Notes: generated by a model not told the origin, from the sequence alone. DNA of 64,000 nt from CAWJJM01 sp963843275 (GCA_963843275.1 CAWJJM010000009.1:248001-312000); one strand, 5' to 3'; counted from the stretch's first letter, positions 27,790 to 37,816 are shown. Made by a program: numbers and translations.

Positions 27790-29051
27790 TCACTTCAGCT
27801 TCAGGCGGTCGTGGCCGTCCCAGGCCGACGTGTCCGAGAGGATCACCTGGTCGCCCTCCGCCAGCCCGGACACGATCTCGACGGTGTTGACCGAGCTGCG
27901 GCCCAGCGCGACGTCGACGCGCATCGCCTCGTCGCCGTCGCCGACGAGCTTGAACAGCGGATCGTCGAGCCGCTCTCGCCGTAGGCCGGCCGCCCGACGT
28001 AGAGGACGTCCTCGAGCCGCTCGATGGTGATGGTGCCGTCGACCGACAGGTCGGGGCGGGCGCCCTTGGGCAGCTCGCCGATGAGCGCCACGTCGACGTT
28101 CACGTAGCCGTTCTGCACCGCCGGGTCGACGCGCGACGACCCGCCCGTCGATGACGCCGTTGCGGGTGTCGATGGCGGCCGACTGGCCGATCTGACGTCC
28201 TTGGCCTGGGTCTCCGGGATCCGCAGCTCGGCCTTCAGCGTGTCCGGGCTGCGCCACGCGGGCCAGGTTGGTGCCGGGGGTGACCCGCTGGCCGACCTCG
28301 ACCGGCACCTCCTGCAGCACGCCGTCGATGCCGGCGCGCACCTGCAGCGCGTCGACCTGGCTCTGGCGCAGGCGGTGCAGCGCCTCGGCCTGCTCGACCT
28401 GGGCGCGGCGGGCGGCGAGCTGGGCCTCGACGCCGTCGCGCGCCTTCTCGAGCCGCTCGCTGCTCGATGCTCGAGCCGCTCGCCGAGCTGCTCGGCGCGC
28501 AGCTGCGAGCGCTTCAGCGTGAGGTCGGGGATCAGCCCCTCCTCGGCGAGCTCGCTCGTTGGCGTCGGCCTGAGCTGCGCGGCCTCGAGGTCGGCGGCCA
28601 CCGACTTGACCTCGGCCTGGCGCTGCAGCAGGTCGCTCTCGAGCTGGGCCTCGAGGTTGGTGTACTCCGCCTGGGCCGCCGGCGGCCAGCTCGGCGTCCT
28701 GCACCTCCTGGTCGAGCTCCGGGTTGGTGAGCTCGAGGATCACCGTGTCCGGGGTGACCTCGATGCCCGGCTGGCGGCGATCCGCTCGACGCGGCCCTGG
28801 GTGCGCGCCGGGATCCAGCGCACCTCCTCGGGGACCAGGGTGCCGGGACCGCGCACCTGGCGCACCATCTCGCCGCGCTGCACGGTGTCGGTCCAGACCG
28901 CCTCCTTCTCCACCGGGTAGGCGGCGGGCTCGAGGCTGTAGATGGCGAAGGTGACGACCAGCAACACGACGGCCCCGGCGGCGGCCAGGGCGATGCGGCG
29001 GATCTTCTTCTGACGCTTGATCGCGGGATCCCGCGCTTTGTCCATCGGCAT
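27790..29051 (-). CDS. HlyD/RND-type membrane-fusion (efflux adaptor) protein; frameshifted
   Basis: The protein starts MPMDKARDPAIKRQKK at ATG 29051 (ATG 29045 also possible). One membrane helix follows (IALAAAGAVVLLVVTFAIY), then the first beta/lipoyl part (VQRGEMVRQVRGPGTLVPEE). The coiled-coil hairpin (SDLLQRQAEVKSVAADLEAA and later DGVEAQLAARRAQVEQAEAL) and the adaptor beta-barrel are followed by the C-terminus GLAEGDQVILSDTSAWDGHD. About eight 1-nt breaks lie between 28780 and 27970. It heads the operon with two ATPases, a response regulator and a kinase. Confidence 0.8.
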
Positions 29052-29301
29052 GGTTCGACTCCCAGGCCGTGGTACGGCACGCCACGTGCCAGGTTGCGCC
29101 GTCGCGGCAAGTGACTCCGAACACGGAGGATAGCGCTCGGGGAGCGGATGCCGGCGGGGCGCGCGCCGTCCGCCTGCGAGGGCCGCCGTCCCACCAGCGG
29201 ACGGTGGCCGCGGCGGCCCCTGAAACCGCCCGGGGGGACGGTCGTAGAACGACGGAAGGGGCGGCTCGACGCCAGGACACGACGAGGAGGAGGGAACGAC
29301 G

Positions 29302-30105
29302 ATGCGGACCATCGCGACGGGGATGGGCATCCTGCTGCTGGCCGGCTGCGGGGTGGCGCTCGGCGACGACTGCGGGGAGACGGCGCCACGGCAGGCGACG
29401 CTCGACGCTGCCGGCGCGACGCGGGTGGAGATCGTGGCCGGGGCGGGCTCGCTCGACGTGCACGCGGGCGACGCCGGCCGCCTGGTGGCTCGGGGCACGG
29501 CCTGTGCCTCCGGCCGCGAGCTGCTCGACCGCGTCGAGCTGGTCGCCGAGCGCCGGGGCTCCACGCTCCGGGTGGAGACGGTGTTCCCCGAGCGGCTGCG
29601 CGGCACGGCGCGCCTGGACCTCGAGGTCGCGGTGCCGCCGGACCTGCCGGTGTCGGTGCGCGACGGCAGCGGCAGCGCCCGCATCGCCGGGGTGGCGGCG
29701 CTCACCGTCGACGACGGGTCGGGCGAGCTGGTGGTCGCCGACGTCCGCGGCGACGTGCGCATCGAGGACGGCTCGGGGAGTCTCGACGTCTCCGCGGTGG
29801 GCGGCGATCTGCGCATCGAGGACGGCTCCGGGGAGATCGACGTGCGCGACGTCGACGGCACGGTGCGCCTGCGCGACGGCTCCGGTAGCCTGACGGTGCG
29901 GCGGGTCGGCGGCGACGTGGTGGTCGAGGACGACGGGTCCGGCGGCATCGACGTCCTCGGGGTGGGCGGCAGCGTGACGGTGGAGGACGACGGCTCGGGC
30001 GGCATCCGCGTCCGCGACGTGCGCGGCGACTTCACCCTCGGCTCCGACGGCGGCGGCGACGTCGACGTGGACGTCGACGGCCGGGTCCGGCTGCCGTCCG
30101 GCTGA
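29302..30105 (+). CDS. DUF4097-like repeat lipoprotein
   Basis: The 267-aa protein has a canonical lipobox (GILLLAGCG) after a short signal. Residues ~40-110 are beta-rich (RVEIVAGAGSLDVHAGDAGR). The rest is a run of ~20-residue repeats of the type DGSGELVVADVRGDVRIE, which should form a right-handed beta-solenoid as in DUF4097 proteins. The last part is almost only Asp, Gly, Val and Arg. It is probably a periplasmic lipoprotein of unknown function. It is divergent from the HlyD gene (250 nt apart) and ends four nt before the convergent permease gene. Confidence 0.8.
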   Translation: MRTIATGMGILLLAGCGVALGDDCGETAPRQATLDAAGATRVEIVAGAGSLDVHAGDAGRLVARGTACASGRELLDRVELVAERRGSTLRVETVFPERLRGTARLDLEVAVPPDLPVSVRDGSGSARIAGVAALTVDDGSGELVVADVRGDVRIEDGSGSLDVSAVGGDLRIEDGSGEIDVRDVDGTVRLRDGSGSLTVRRVGGDVVVEDDGSGGIDVLGVGGSVTVEDDGSGGIRVRDVRGDFTLGSDGGGDVDVDVDGRVRLPSG

Positions 30106-30109
30106 CGGC

Positions 30110-32711
30110 CTACTCCTCGCGGAGCACCTCGAGCGGCCGGCGCAGCAGCGCCCGGGCGCTGGCCGCCACGCCGGCGGCGGCGGCGAGCGCCGCCGTGCCC
30201 CCCAGGGCGACGGCGAAGAGCCCCGGGTGGAGGTGCCACTCGAGCTCCATGCCGCGGGTGATCACCACCCAGGCCAGCACCCCGCCGCCGGCGGCGCCCA
30301 CCAGCCCGGCGGCGAGACCCACCGCGGTGTGCTCCACGGCGAAGATCGCCGCCACCCCGGCGCGCGTGAAGCCCAGGGTCTTGCGCAGCGCCACCTCGCG
30401 GCCGCGGCGGGCGGCGGCCGCCGACACCGCTCCGGCCAGGATCGCCACCCCCGCCAGCACGGTGAAGCCGCCGAGGAACGACACCGCCAGCCCGATGCGG
30501 TCGAGGATGCCGACGATCTTCGCGAGCAGCTCGCGCAGGCGGATCACGGTGACGTTGGGGAAGCGGGCCGCCAACAGGTCCTGCACCCGCTGCTCGCGGC
30601 CGGGGGGCAGGCGGACGGTCGCCAGCCGCTGCTGCGGGGCGTCCTCGAGCACGCCGGGCTCCACCACCAGGAAGAAGTTGATGCCGAAGGTCCGCCAGTC
30701 GACGCTGCGCAGGCTGGTCACCCAGAGCTCGATCGGCACGCCCTGCACGTCGAAAGTGAGGCGGCTCCCCAGCCCCACCCCCAGGTCGTGCGCGTAGTCC
30801 TCCTCGAGGCTGACCTCCGGCCGGTCGGGGTCGCTCCACAGGGCGCCGGCGACCACCCGGTTGTCGGCCGGCAGGCGCCGCATGTAGGTGAGCCGCTGCT
30901 CGCGGGTCAGCGCCCAGTTGCGCGAGCGCTCGCGCTCGCCGCCGCCCTCGTCGCGCCGGGTGGTGGGCTCCGGCGCGGCGCGGCGGCGGACCCGCTCCTC
31001 GACCGGGCGGCCGTCGATGGCGCGCAGCCGCGCCATCACCACCGGCACCGAGTCGATCCCCTCCCCGCCCTGGTCGGCGAGCAGGGCGCGGACCCCCGGC
31101 CACTGGTCGGGTTGGACGTCCACCAGGAAGGCGGTCGGCGCGTCGGCGGGGACGTCGGCGGCGAGGGCGTCGGTCAGGTGGCGCTGCACCAGCGCCATCG
31201 CCAGCACCACCAGGGTGCCCAGGCCGAGGGCCACGATGGCGGACGAGCGTGCCGGCGCCGGGCCGCCCGAGCGCGGCGAGGCCGTGGCGCAGCCACAGGC
31301 CGCGCCGGCCGCGCAGCCAGCTCCACCGCCGGGTCAGCGCCGGCAGGGCCGCCACCGCCCGGGTCAGGCCGCGGCCGGCGAGGGCGAGCGCCCCCGTGGC
31401 CAGGGCGAGGCCGCCGGTGAAGCGGGCGCCGAGCGCCAGCGAGTGGGCCTGGGTGGCGGCCATCGCCAGCACCCCGGCGCCGAGGACCCCGGCGGTCGCC
31501 GCCCAGGCCCAGCGCGGGGCGGGCAGCGGCTCGGCGTCGCGCCGCAGCACCCGGACCGGCGGGATCCGCCAGACCGCCGCCAGCGGCGGGACGCCGAACA
31601 GCAGCGCCACCCCGAGGCCGAGCAGCAGCCCGCGGACCAGGGCGGTCGGCTGGAACGGGTGGACCAACGCCACCGGCAGCAGGTCCGGGAAGACGCGGGG
31701 GAGGGCCAGCTCGACGCCCACCCCGGCCGCCGCTCCGGCCAGGCTGCCGGCGAGGCCGAGCAGGACGGTCTGGCCGAGGTAGAGGGCGGTGACCTCGCGC
31801 GGGCGCAGGCCCAGGCAGCGCAGCACCGCGATGGCGTCGAGCCGGCCGGCGAGCCAGGCGCGCACGGTCTGCGCCACGCCGACGCCGCCGACCAGCAGCG
31901 ACAGCAGGGCGACCAGGCCGAGGAAGCGGTCCACCCGTTCGACGCCGCGGCGCAGCGACGGCTGCGCCTCGCGCCAGGTCTCGACCCGGAGGTCGGCCGG
32001 CAGGTCGCGGCGCAGCCGGGCCGCGGCGGCGGCGAGCGCCGCGTCGGGGGTGGCGGGCGGCAGGCGCACCAGCAGGCGGTAGTCGACGCGGCTCCCCTTC
32101 TGCACCAGGTCGCTGCGCGCGAGGCCGCCGAGCGACAGGAAGATCCGCGGCAGGAAGCCGAGCCCCAGCCCGACGCGGTCCGGCTCGGCGCTCACCGTGC
32201 CGGCGATCCGGAAGGCGGCGCCGCCGACGTGGAGCGTGTCGCCGACCGCCAGCCCCAGGTGGCCGAGCAGCTCGGGTGCGACCACCGTCGAGCGGGCGTC
32301 GAGGAGGGTGGCGAGCGGCCGGTCCGGCCGCAGGGCCAGCCGGCCGTAGAAGGGGTAGCCGGGGCCCACCGCCTTGACCTCGACCAGACGGCTGGCGCCG
32401 GGGTGCCGGGAGGTTCCCGGAGCGGCCACCATCGTCACCAGCTCGCGGACCTCGGCGCTGGCGGTGGCCCCGGCGGCGGCGGCGATGCGCCGGGCGTCGG
32501 GGGGCACCGCGCGGTGCCCGGAGATCGCCAGATCGGCGGCCAGCAGCGGCCGTGCCCGGCTGCGGATGCCGTCCTCGAGGGCGGCGGACATTCCCGCCAC
32601 CGACACCACCGCCGCCACCCCTACGGCGAGACAGGCGGCGAAGAAGACGAGGCGGCCGCGCGAGCCGCGGCTCTCGCGGCCCAGGCTGCGCAGGTAGAAG
32701 GCGGGGCGCAT
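30110..32711 (-). CDS. FtsX-family ABC permease (YbbP-like), two permease units; one frameshift
   Basis: The ~867-aa protein has an N-terminal helix (VFFAACLAVGVAAVVSVAGM), a periplasmic domain, three helices (FLGLVALLSLLVGGVGVAQT), a second half starting ALGLGTLVVLAMALVQRHL, and a last FtsX unit (LGGFTVLAGVAILAGAVSAA, REVALRKTLGFTRAGVAAIF). This two-unit layout is that of YbbP-type permeases. The frame breaks near 31250; removing one G restores LAALGRPGAGTLSAIVALGL. It lies 11 nt after its ATPase, so the two form an export complex. The E. coli counterpart is linked to the esterase TesA, and a TesA-like gene is nearby here too. Confidence 0.85.
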
Positions 32712-32722
32712 CGGGGCGGCGG

Positions 32723-33448
32723 TCAGCCGCCGGCGCCGGCGGTGGGGCCGGGGCCGACCTCCTCGCGCTCCACCCGTCCGTCGCGCAGGTGGACCCGGCG
32801 GTCGGCGCGCCGCGCCACCGCCGGGTCGTGGGTGACCAGGACCAGCGTGGAGCCCTCGCGGCGCCGGAGCTCCGAGAGGGTGTCGAGCACCCGCTCGCCG
32901 GTGGCGCTGTCGAGGTTGCCGGTGGGCTCGTCGGCGAGCAGCAGCGGCGGTCGCGAGGCGAAGGCGCGGGCCAGGGCGACGCGCTGCTGCTCCCCCCGGA
33001 GAGCTGCGCCGGGTAGTGGTGGCCGCGGTCGGCGAGGCCGACGGCGGCGAGCAGGCGTGTCGACCCGTTCGCCGGCGTCGCGGACGTCGAGCAGCTCCAG
33101 CGGCAGCAGGACGTTCTCGCGCGCGGTGAGGTTGCCGAGCAGCTGGAAGGACTGGAAGACGAAGCCGACGCGGTGTCGGCGCAGCAGCGCCAGGCGGTCC
33201 TCGGAGAGGTCCTGGATCGGCTCGCCGGCGATCCACACCTCGCCCTCGTCGGGGCGGTCGAGGCCGGCCATCAGGGCCAGCAGCGTCGACTTGCCGCTCC
33301 CCGAAGGGCCGAGGACGGCGAGGAACTCGCCGCGCGCCACCCGCAGGTCGATGCCGTCGATGATGGTCAGCAGGCGGCCGCCCGAGGGCAGCCGGCGCGT
33401 CAGGCCGCGCAGCTCGAGGAAGGCGGCGGCGGGGGCGTCGGCGGACAC
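32723..33448 (-). CDS. ABC transporter ATPase (YbbA-like); local double frameshift
   Basis: The ~242-aa protein starts at GTG 33448. Walker A is VLGPSGSGKSTLLALMAGLD, the Q-loop GFVFQSFQLLGNLTARENVL, the signature region GEQQRVALARAFASRPPLLL, the Walker B/D-loop LADEPTGNLDSATG, and the switch His TLVLVTHDPAVARRADR. Between ~33065 and ~33000 the frame slips and returns: an extra base after GERVD and a missing G before GEQQ. Correcting both restores LLAAVGLADRGHHYPAQLSG. It is coupled to the permease 11 nt downstream. Confidence 0.85.
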   Translation of the reverse strand: MSADAPAAAFLELRGLTRRLPSGGRLLTIIDGIDLRVARGEFLAVLGPSGSGKSTLLALMAGLDRPDEGEVWIAGEPIQDLSEDRLALLRRHRVGFVFQSFQLLGNLTARENVLLPLELLDVRDAGERVDTPARRRRPRRPRPPLPGAALRGEQQRVALARAFASRPPLLLADEPTGNLDSATGERVLDTLSELRRREGSTLVLVTHDPAVARRADRRVHLRDGRVEREEVGPGPTAGAGG

Positions 33449-33454
33449 CGCGGG

Positions 33455-33460
33455 AGTATA
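33455..33460 (-). promoter_or_regulatory. putative -10 (TATACT) for the YbbA-like ATPase
   Basis: Reading the minus strand, TATACT ends 6 nt before GTG 33448, in the 37-nt gap after the ADOP permease gene. This suggests the ATPase-permease pair has its own, possibly leaderless, promoter. Confidence 0.45.
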
Positions 33461-33485
33461 GCCAGCCGGCGGGGCGGCGGGCGGC

Positions 33486-35991
33486 TCACTCGTAGCGCAG
33501 CGCCTCCATGGGGTGGACGCGCGAGGCGCGGCGGGCGGGGAGGTAGGCGGCGGCGAGCGCCACCGCCGCCAGCACCACGGCGCCGCCCGCCAGGACCCTC
33601 GGGTCGTGCCCCTGGAGCTGGAAGAGCAGCGAGCGCGCGACGCGGCCGAGGGCCAGCGCGGCGGCGAGGCCGAGCACCCCGCCCACCGCCAGCATCCGTC
33701 CCATCTGCCCGAGGACCATGCCGCGCACCCGTTCGCCGCTGGCGCCGAGCGCCATGCGCACGCCGATCTCCCGGGTGCGCTGCGCCACCGAGTAGGCCAG
33801 CACCCCGTACAGGCCGACCGCGGCGAGCAGCGTGGCCAGGGCCGCGAAGGCCGCCGACAGGGCGGTGACCATGCGGTCCAGGAAGACGTTCTCCCGCACC
33901 TGCTCCTGCAGCGTCTTGAGCTCCTCGACCGGGAGGGTGGCGTCGAGGCGCCCGATGACGCCGGGGATGGCGCGCATCACCGGTCCCGGCGCGCTGGCGG
34001 TGCGCACGTAGAAGGTGAGGAACCCGAGCTGGAAGCCCTGGCGGTAGGGGGTGAAGTACATCGGCGGGACCTCGTCCTTGGCCTTGTTGTACTTGGCGTC
34101 CGCCACCAGGCCGACGATCTCGACGTCGAGATCCCCGCCGCTGCCCACCGCCATGCGCTTGCCCACCGTGTCGTGCTCGTCGAGCTGGAACTTGCGGGCG
34201 AAGGCCTGGTTGACGACGGCGACCTTGGGGGCCCCCTCCGTGTCGGCCACGGTGATCGCGCGGCCCGCCAGCAGTCGCATCCCCAGGGTCTTGAAGTAGT
34301 CGGCTCCCACCCGGTTGTAGCGCGCGTTGGTGTCGGTGTCCGGATCGGCCTCGAAGCCCTCCACCGAGACGTTGCCTCCCCAGCTGCTCCCCGCCAGCAC
34401 GGGCACCAGCGAGTCGGTGACCCCGGTGACCCCGGGCAGCGCCGCGAGCTCCTCCTCGACCCGCTGGAACAGGGCCAGGCAGCGCTCCGGCTCGTAGCCG
34501 TTGAGCGCCGGCGACAGCGAGAACACCACCACGTCGTCGGCGTCGAGGCCGAGGTCGATGTGCCGGATGTTGGCGAGGCTGCCGAGGAACAGCCCGGCGG
34601 CGGTGAGCAGGGCCATCGACAGCGCGATCTGCACCACCACCAGGGAGGTCCGGAAGCGCGCCGCCGCCCGCGCTCCCGAGGCCTGGCCGGCGGTGCCCTT
34701 GAGCGCCGTCACCAGGTCGGGGCGGGTGGCGTGCAGGGCCGGGTAGAGGCCGAAGAGCAGCCCCGTCCCCAGGGCGAGCACGGCGGTGAAGACGATCATG
34801 CGCGGCTCGAGGGTGAAGTGGAGGTCCTCCGTCACGTCGCCGGGCAGCAGCGCCTGCAGCATCGCCTGCGTCCCCCGCGCCACGAACAGGCCGGTGGCGC
34901 CACCCGCCAGGGCGAGCAGGGCGGACTCGGTGAGCAGCTGGGCGATCAGGCGGCCGCGGCCGGCTCCGAGGGAGGTGCGGATCGCGATCTCGCGCGCCCG
35001 GGCGGCGCCGCGCGCCAGCAGCAGGTTGGCGACGTTGGCGCAGGCGATGACCAGGACCACTCCGGTGACGAGGAGCAGCAGGGTCAGCGGCACGCGGCTC
35101 TCGGCGTGCACCGTGCTCTGCCCCCGCCGGCCCGGCTCGACCACCAGGCGGCGCTCCCGGAAGCGGGCCATCGTCGCGTCGCTGATGCCCGGTCTGCAGC
35201 GGCGCCTCGACGTCGGCGAGGATCGCCCGGTAGGTGGCGTTGATGCGCTCCTCGGCCTGCTGCGGCGAGACCCCGGGGCGCAGGCGCGCGAACAGGTAGA
35301 CCCAGTAGTTCCGCCGGTCCTCGAAGTCGTCCTCGGCGAAGAACGAGCTCAGCGTGGCGCGCATCGACAGCGGCACGAAGACGTCGGGGAGAGTGGCCAG
35401 CGTGGTGCCGGCGAACCCCTCGGGCGCGACGCCGAGGATGGTCAGGGCGCGCCCGTCGACCGTCAGGGTGCGGCCCACCACCCCGGGATCGGAGCCGTAC
35501 TCGCGGCTCCAGAAGCCGTACGACAGCACCGCCACGGGGTGCTGCCCGGGTGCGCCGTCGTCGGCCGGCGAGATCAGCCGTCCCACGGCCGGCCGCAGCC
35601 CAAGGAGCGGGAAGTAGGAGCCGGACACCAGCATCGCCTCGCCGTTGAGGGTGCGCTGGCCGGTGGCCAGGTTGACCCCGGTCGCGCGGTGGCCGGCGAT
35701 CCCCAGGAAGCCGCCCGGCGCCGCCTCGAGGTCGCGGAACATCGCGTAGCTGAACACGTCGTCGCAGTCGCCCGCCTCGTTGCACGAGGTCGAGCCCGGT
35801 TTGGGGCCGGGGGCGGAGAGGTTCACCAGGCGGTCGGGCTCGCGGACCGGCAGCGAGCGCAGCAGCACCTGGTCGAAGAGCGAGAAGATCGCGCCGTTCG
35901 CCCCGATGCCGAGCGCCAGCGAGAGCACCGCGACGGCGGTGAGGAAGGGGGTCTTGGCGAGGTGGCGGAACGCCTGGCGGACGGGCGGCAT
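33486..35991 (-). CDS. ADOP-type ABC permease (MacB/FtsX family); one frameshift
   Basis: The ~835-aa protein starts at ATG 35991 with QAFRHLAKTPFLTAVAVLSL, the ADOP N-terminus, then SLFDQVLLRSLPVREPDRLV. The first permease unit contains VLVIACANVANLLLARGAAR. After a second periplasmic domain, the C-terminal unit has QRTREIGVRMALGASGERVR and ends HPMEALRYE. The frame breaks near 35190; removing one base gives EAPLQPGISDATMARFRERR. The first MacB periplasmic domain is complete, including FWSREYGSDPGVVGRTLTVD. It is probably an export permease of unknown substrate. Confidence 0.85.
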
Positions 35992-36073
35992 GCTCTTGGT
36001 ACGCGCCGGGACCGCCGGGGGTTACGACGTCCTTCTCGCCGCACCGCCCCCGGCGGCGACACCGGCCGGCGGG

Positions 36074-36079
36074 TAGACT
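36074..36079 (+). promoter_or_regulatory. putative -10 (TAGACT) for the arylesterase
   Basis: TAGACT ends 9 nt before GTG 36089 with no Shine-Dalgarno between them, another short-leader arrangement. Confidence 0.4.
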
Positions 36080-36088
36080 GGCCGCGCC

Positions 36089-36886
36089 GTGCGCCGCCGT
36101 CCCTCCCCGACGCCCTCCGCTCCGCGCCGCCGGCCGCTCCGCGGCACCGGGGTCGCGCTCGTGCTGGCGCTGGCGCTGTGTGCCGGCTGCGGCGGGTCGG
36201 GCCCCGGGGGCGCCGCGGAACGGGCGGCTCCGCCGGCGCCTCCACCCGCTCCCCGCGGCGACGCCACCACCCCCGCGCCGGCCGCGCCGGACGGTGGCGG
36301 CGACCTGCCGGTGGTCGTCTTCCTCGGCGACAGCCTCACCGCCGGCCTGGGGGTGGAGCCGGCGCAGGCCTGGCCGGCGCTGGTCGAGGAGCGGCTGGCC
36401 GCCGAGGGCCACCCGTTCCACGGCGTCGACGCCGGGGTGAGCGGCGACACCAGTGCCGGCGGCCTGGCGCGGGTGGACTGGGCGTTGCGCTCGCGGCCCG
36501 ACGTGGTGGTGGTCGAGCTGGGGGCCAACGACGGCCTGCGGGGCCTGGATCTGGACATGACGGAGTCCAACCTGCGGCGCATCGTCGCCCGCGTGCGGCG
36601 GGCCGGGGCGCGGGTGCTGCTGGTCGGCATGCGGATCCCGCCGAACTACGGTCCCGGCTACACCGAGCGCTTCCACGACCTCTACCCGCGGCTGGCCGCG
36701 GAGCTCGGCGTGCCGCTGGTGCCCTTCCTCCTCGAGGGGGTCGGGGGGGAGCCGGACCTGAACCAGGCCGACGGCCTGCACCCGAACGCGGCCGGCCACC
36801 GGCGGGTGGCGGCGACCGTGGCGCCCTATCTGCTCCCGCTGGTTTCGGCGGCGGAGGCGGAGACGACCGCGGGCGCCGCGCGTTGA
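36089..36886 (+). CDS. SGNH/GDSL hydrolase, TesA-type arylesterase
   Basis: The 265-aa protein starts at GTG 36089 with a signal or lipoprotein-like leader (VALVLALALCAGCGG) and a Pro/Ala-rich linker. The SGNH blocks are all present: nucleophile in VVFLGDSLTAGLGVEPAQAW, Gly in VSGDTSAGGL, Asn in VVVELGANDGLRGLD, and Asp/His in NQADGLHPNAAGH. PPNYGPGYTERFHDLYPRLA is typical of TesA. It is a periplasmic esterase/lysophospholipase-type enzyme. It lies upstream of, and divergent from, the ADOP and YbbA/YbbP-like genes. Confidence 0.9.
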   Translation: MRRRPSPTPSAPRRRPLRGTGVALVLALALCAGCGGSGPGGAAERAAPPAPPPAPRGDATTPAPAAPDGGGDLPVVVFLGDSLTAGLGVEPAQAWPALVEERLAAEGHPFHGVDAGVSGDTSAGGLARVDWALRSRPDVVVVELGANDGLRGLDLDMTESNLRRIVARVRRAGARVLLVGMRIPPNYGPGYTERFHDLYPRLAAELGVPLVPFLLEGVGGEPDLNQADGLHPNAAGHRRVAATVAPYLLPLVSAAEAETTAGAAR

Positions 36887-36905
36887 CCGGCGCGGCCCGC
36901 GCCGC

Positions 36906-37739
36906 TCAGCCGCGCTTCGCCGACTCCCACAGCCGCTCCATCTCCTCGAGGTCCGCCTCGTCGAGCGTCCGGCCCCGCGCCGCGAGACCCCGCTCGACGG
37001 CGCCGAAGCGACGCCGGAACTTGGCGTTGGTGCCGGCGAGGGCGGCCTCCGGGTCGACGCCCAGCTTGCGCGCCAGGTTGGCGACCGTGAACAGCAGATC
37101 GCCGACCTCCTCGCGGACCGCCTCGGCGGCGCCCTCTCCGGGCGTCTCCAGGGCGGCGCGCAGCTCGGCGGTCTCTTCACCCAGCTTGGCGAACACGGAC
37201 TCGGCGTCGGGCCAGTCGAAGCCGACGCCGGCCGCCTTCTGGGTCATGCGGTAGGCGCCGAGCAGGGCGGGGAGGGAGGCCGGCACGCCGGCCAGCAGCG
37301 AAGCGGTCCCCTCGGTGCCCAGCTTGCGGCGCTCCCAGGCGCGGGCGACGGCCGCGGCGTCGGCCAGCTCCTCGCGCGCCGCCCCGTCCGGCGGGAAGAC
37401 GTGGGGGTGGCGGGCGACCATCTTGGCGTGCTCGGCGGCCACCACCTGCGGTGCGCTGAGGGCGCCGGCCTCCTCCCCGAGGCGGAGGACGAAGGCCACC
37501 TGGAACAGCAGGTCGCCGAGCTCGCCGGCGAGCCCCTCCCAGGCCGCCGCGGCGGCGTCGCCGGCGGCGGCGCGGTCCCCGCCGGCCGCCAGCACGCGGT
37601 CGGCCGCGGCCGCCGCCTCGTGGGCCTCCTCGAGCAGGTAACCGCGGGCGTCGGCCAGCGTCTGCTCGCGGTCCCAGGGGCAGCCGTCGGGGGCGCGCAG
37701 ACGGGCGACCAGGTCGAGGAGCTTGCCGAGGTCGGGCAC
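36906..37739 (-). CDS. mazG: nucleoside triphosphate pyrophosphohydrolase
   Basis: The 277-aa protein with start GTG 37739 reads VPDLGKLLDLVARLRAPDGC. It has two MazG domains as in the long bacterial form: CPWDREQTLADARGYLLEEA and GELGDLLFQVAF in the first, GEETAELRAALE and EEVGDLLFTVANLARKL in the second. It hydrolyses (d)NTPs to monophosphate and pyrophosphate, cleaning the nucleotide pool and affecting ppGpp. An upstream in-frame start at 37847 would add unconserved residues overlapping the divergent gene, so it is not chosen. A TATCGT lies 8 nt before the GTG. Confidence 0.92.
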   Translation of the reverse strand: MPDLGKLLDLVARLRAPDGCPWDREQTLADARGYLLEEAHEAAAAADRVLAAGGDRAAAGDAAAAAWEGLAGELGDLLFQVAFVLRLGEEAGALSAPQVVAAEHAKMVARHPHVFPPDGAAREELADAAAVARAWERRKLGTEGTASLLAGVPASLPALLGAYRMTQKAAGVGFDWPDAESVFAKLGEETAELRAALETPGEGAAEAVREEVGDLLFTVANLARKLGVDPEAALAGTNAKFRRRFGAVERGLAARGRTLDEADLEEMERLWESAKRG

Positions 37740-37740
37740 G

Positions 37741-37760
37741 GGTGGGTACGATAACCCACC
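37741..37760. promoter_or_regulatory. inverted repeat in the mazG/DUF1844 divergent region, overlapping a -10
   Basis: GGTGGGT and ACCCACC flank a 6-nt centre (ACGATA). On the minus strand the centre provides TATCGT, 8 nt before mazG's GTG. The repeat could be an operator for the divergent genes or a chance hairpin. Confidence 0.4.
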
Positions 37761-37816
37761 ACCGAGCCGTGGCCCGCGGACGCGGACCGCCCTCGAACCC
37801 AGTGCCGGAGCGCGCC

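Noticed and set aside
20500..28800. Programmed frameshifting as an explanation for the breaks
   Set aside because: The breaks are numerous, occur in varied contexts without a shared slippery sequence or downstream structure, and affect unrelated genes.
29041..29080. GGTTCGACTCC resembling a tRNA T-arm
   Set aside because: The flanking bases do not pair as a T-stem, and no anticodon or acceptor arms can be built around it.
28740..33236. 1498-codon open frame on the minus strand
   Set aside because: It joins part of the HlyD gene, antisense of the DUF4097 gene and the first half of the YbbP-like permease. Only those real segments have domain support; the rest is a GC-rich shadow frame.
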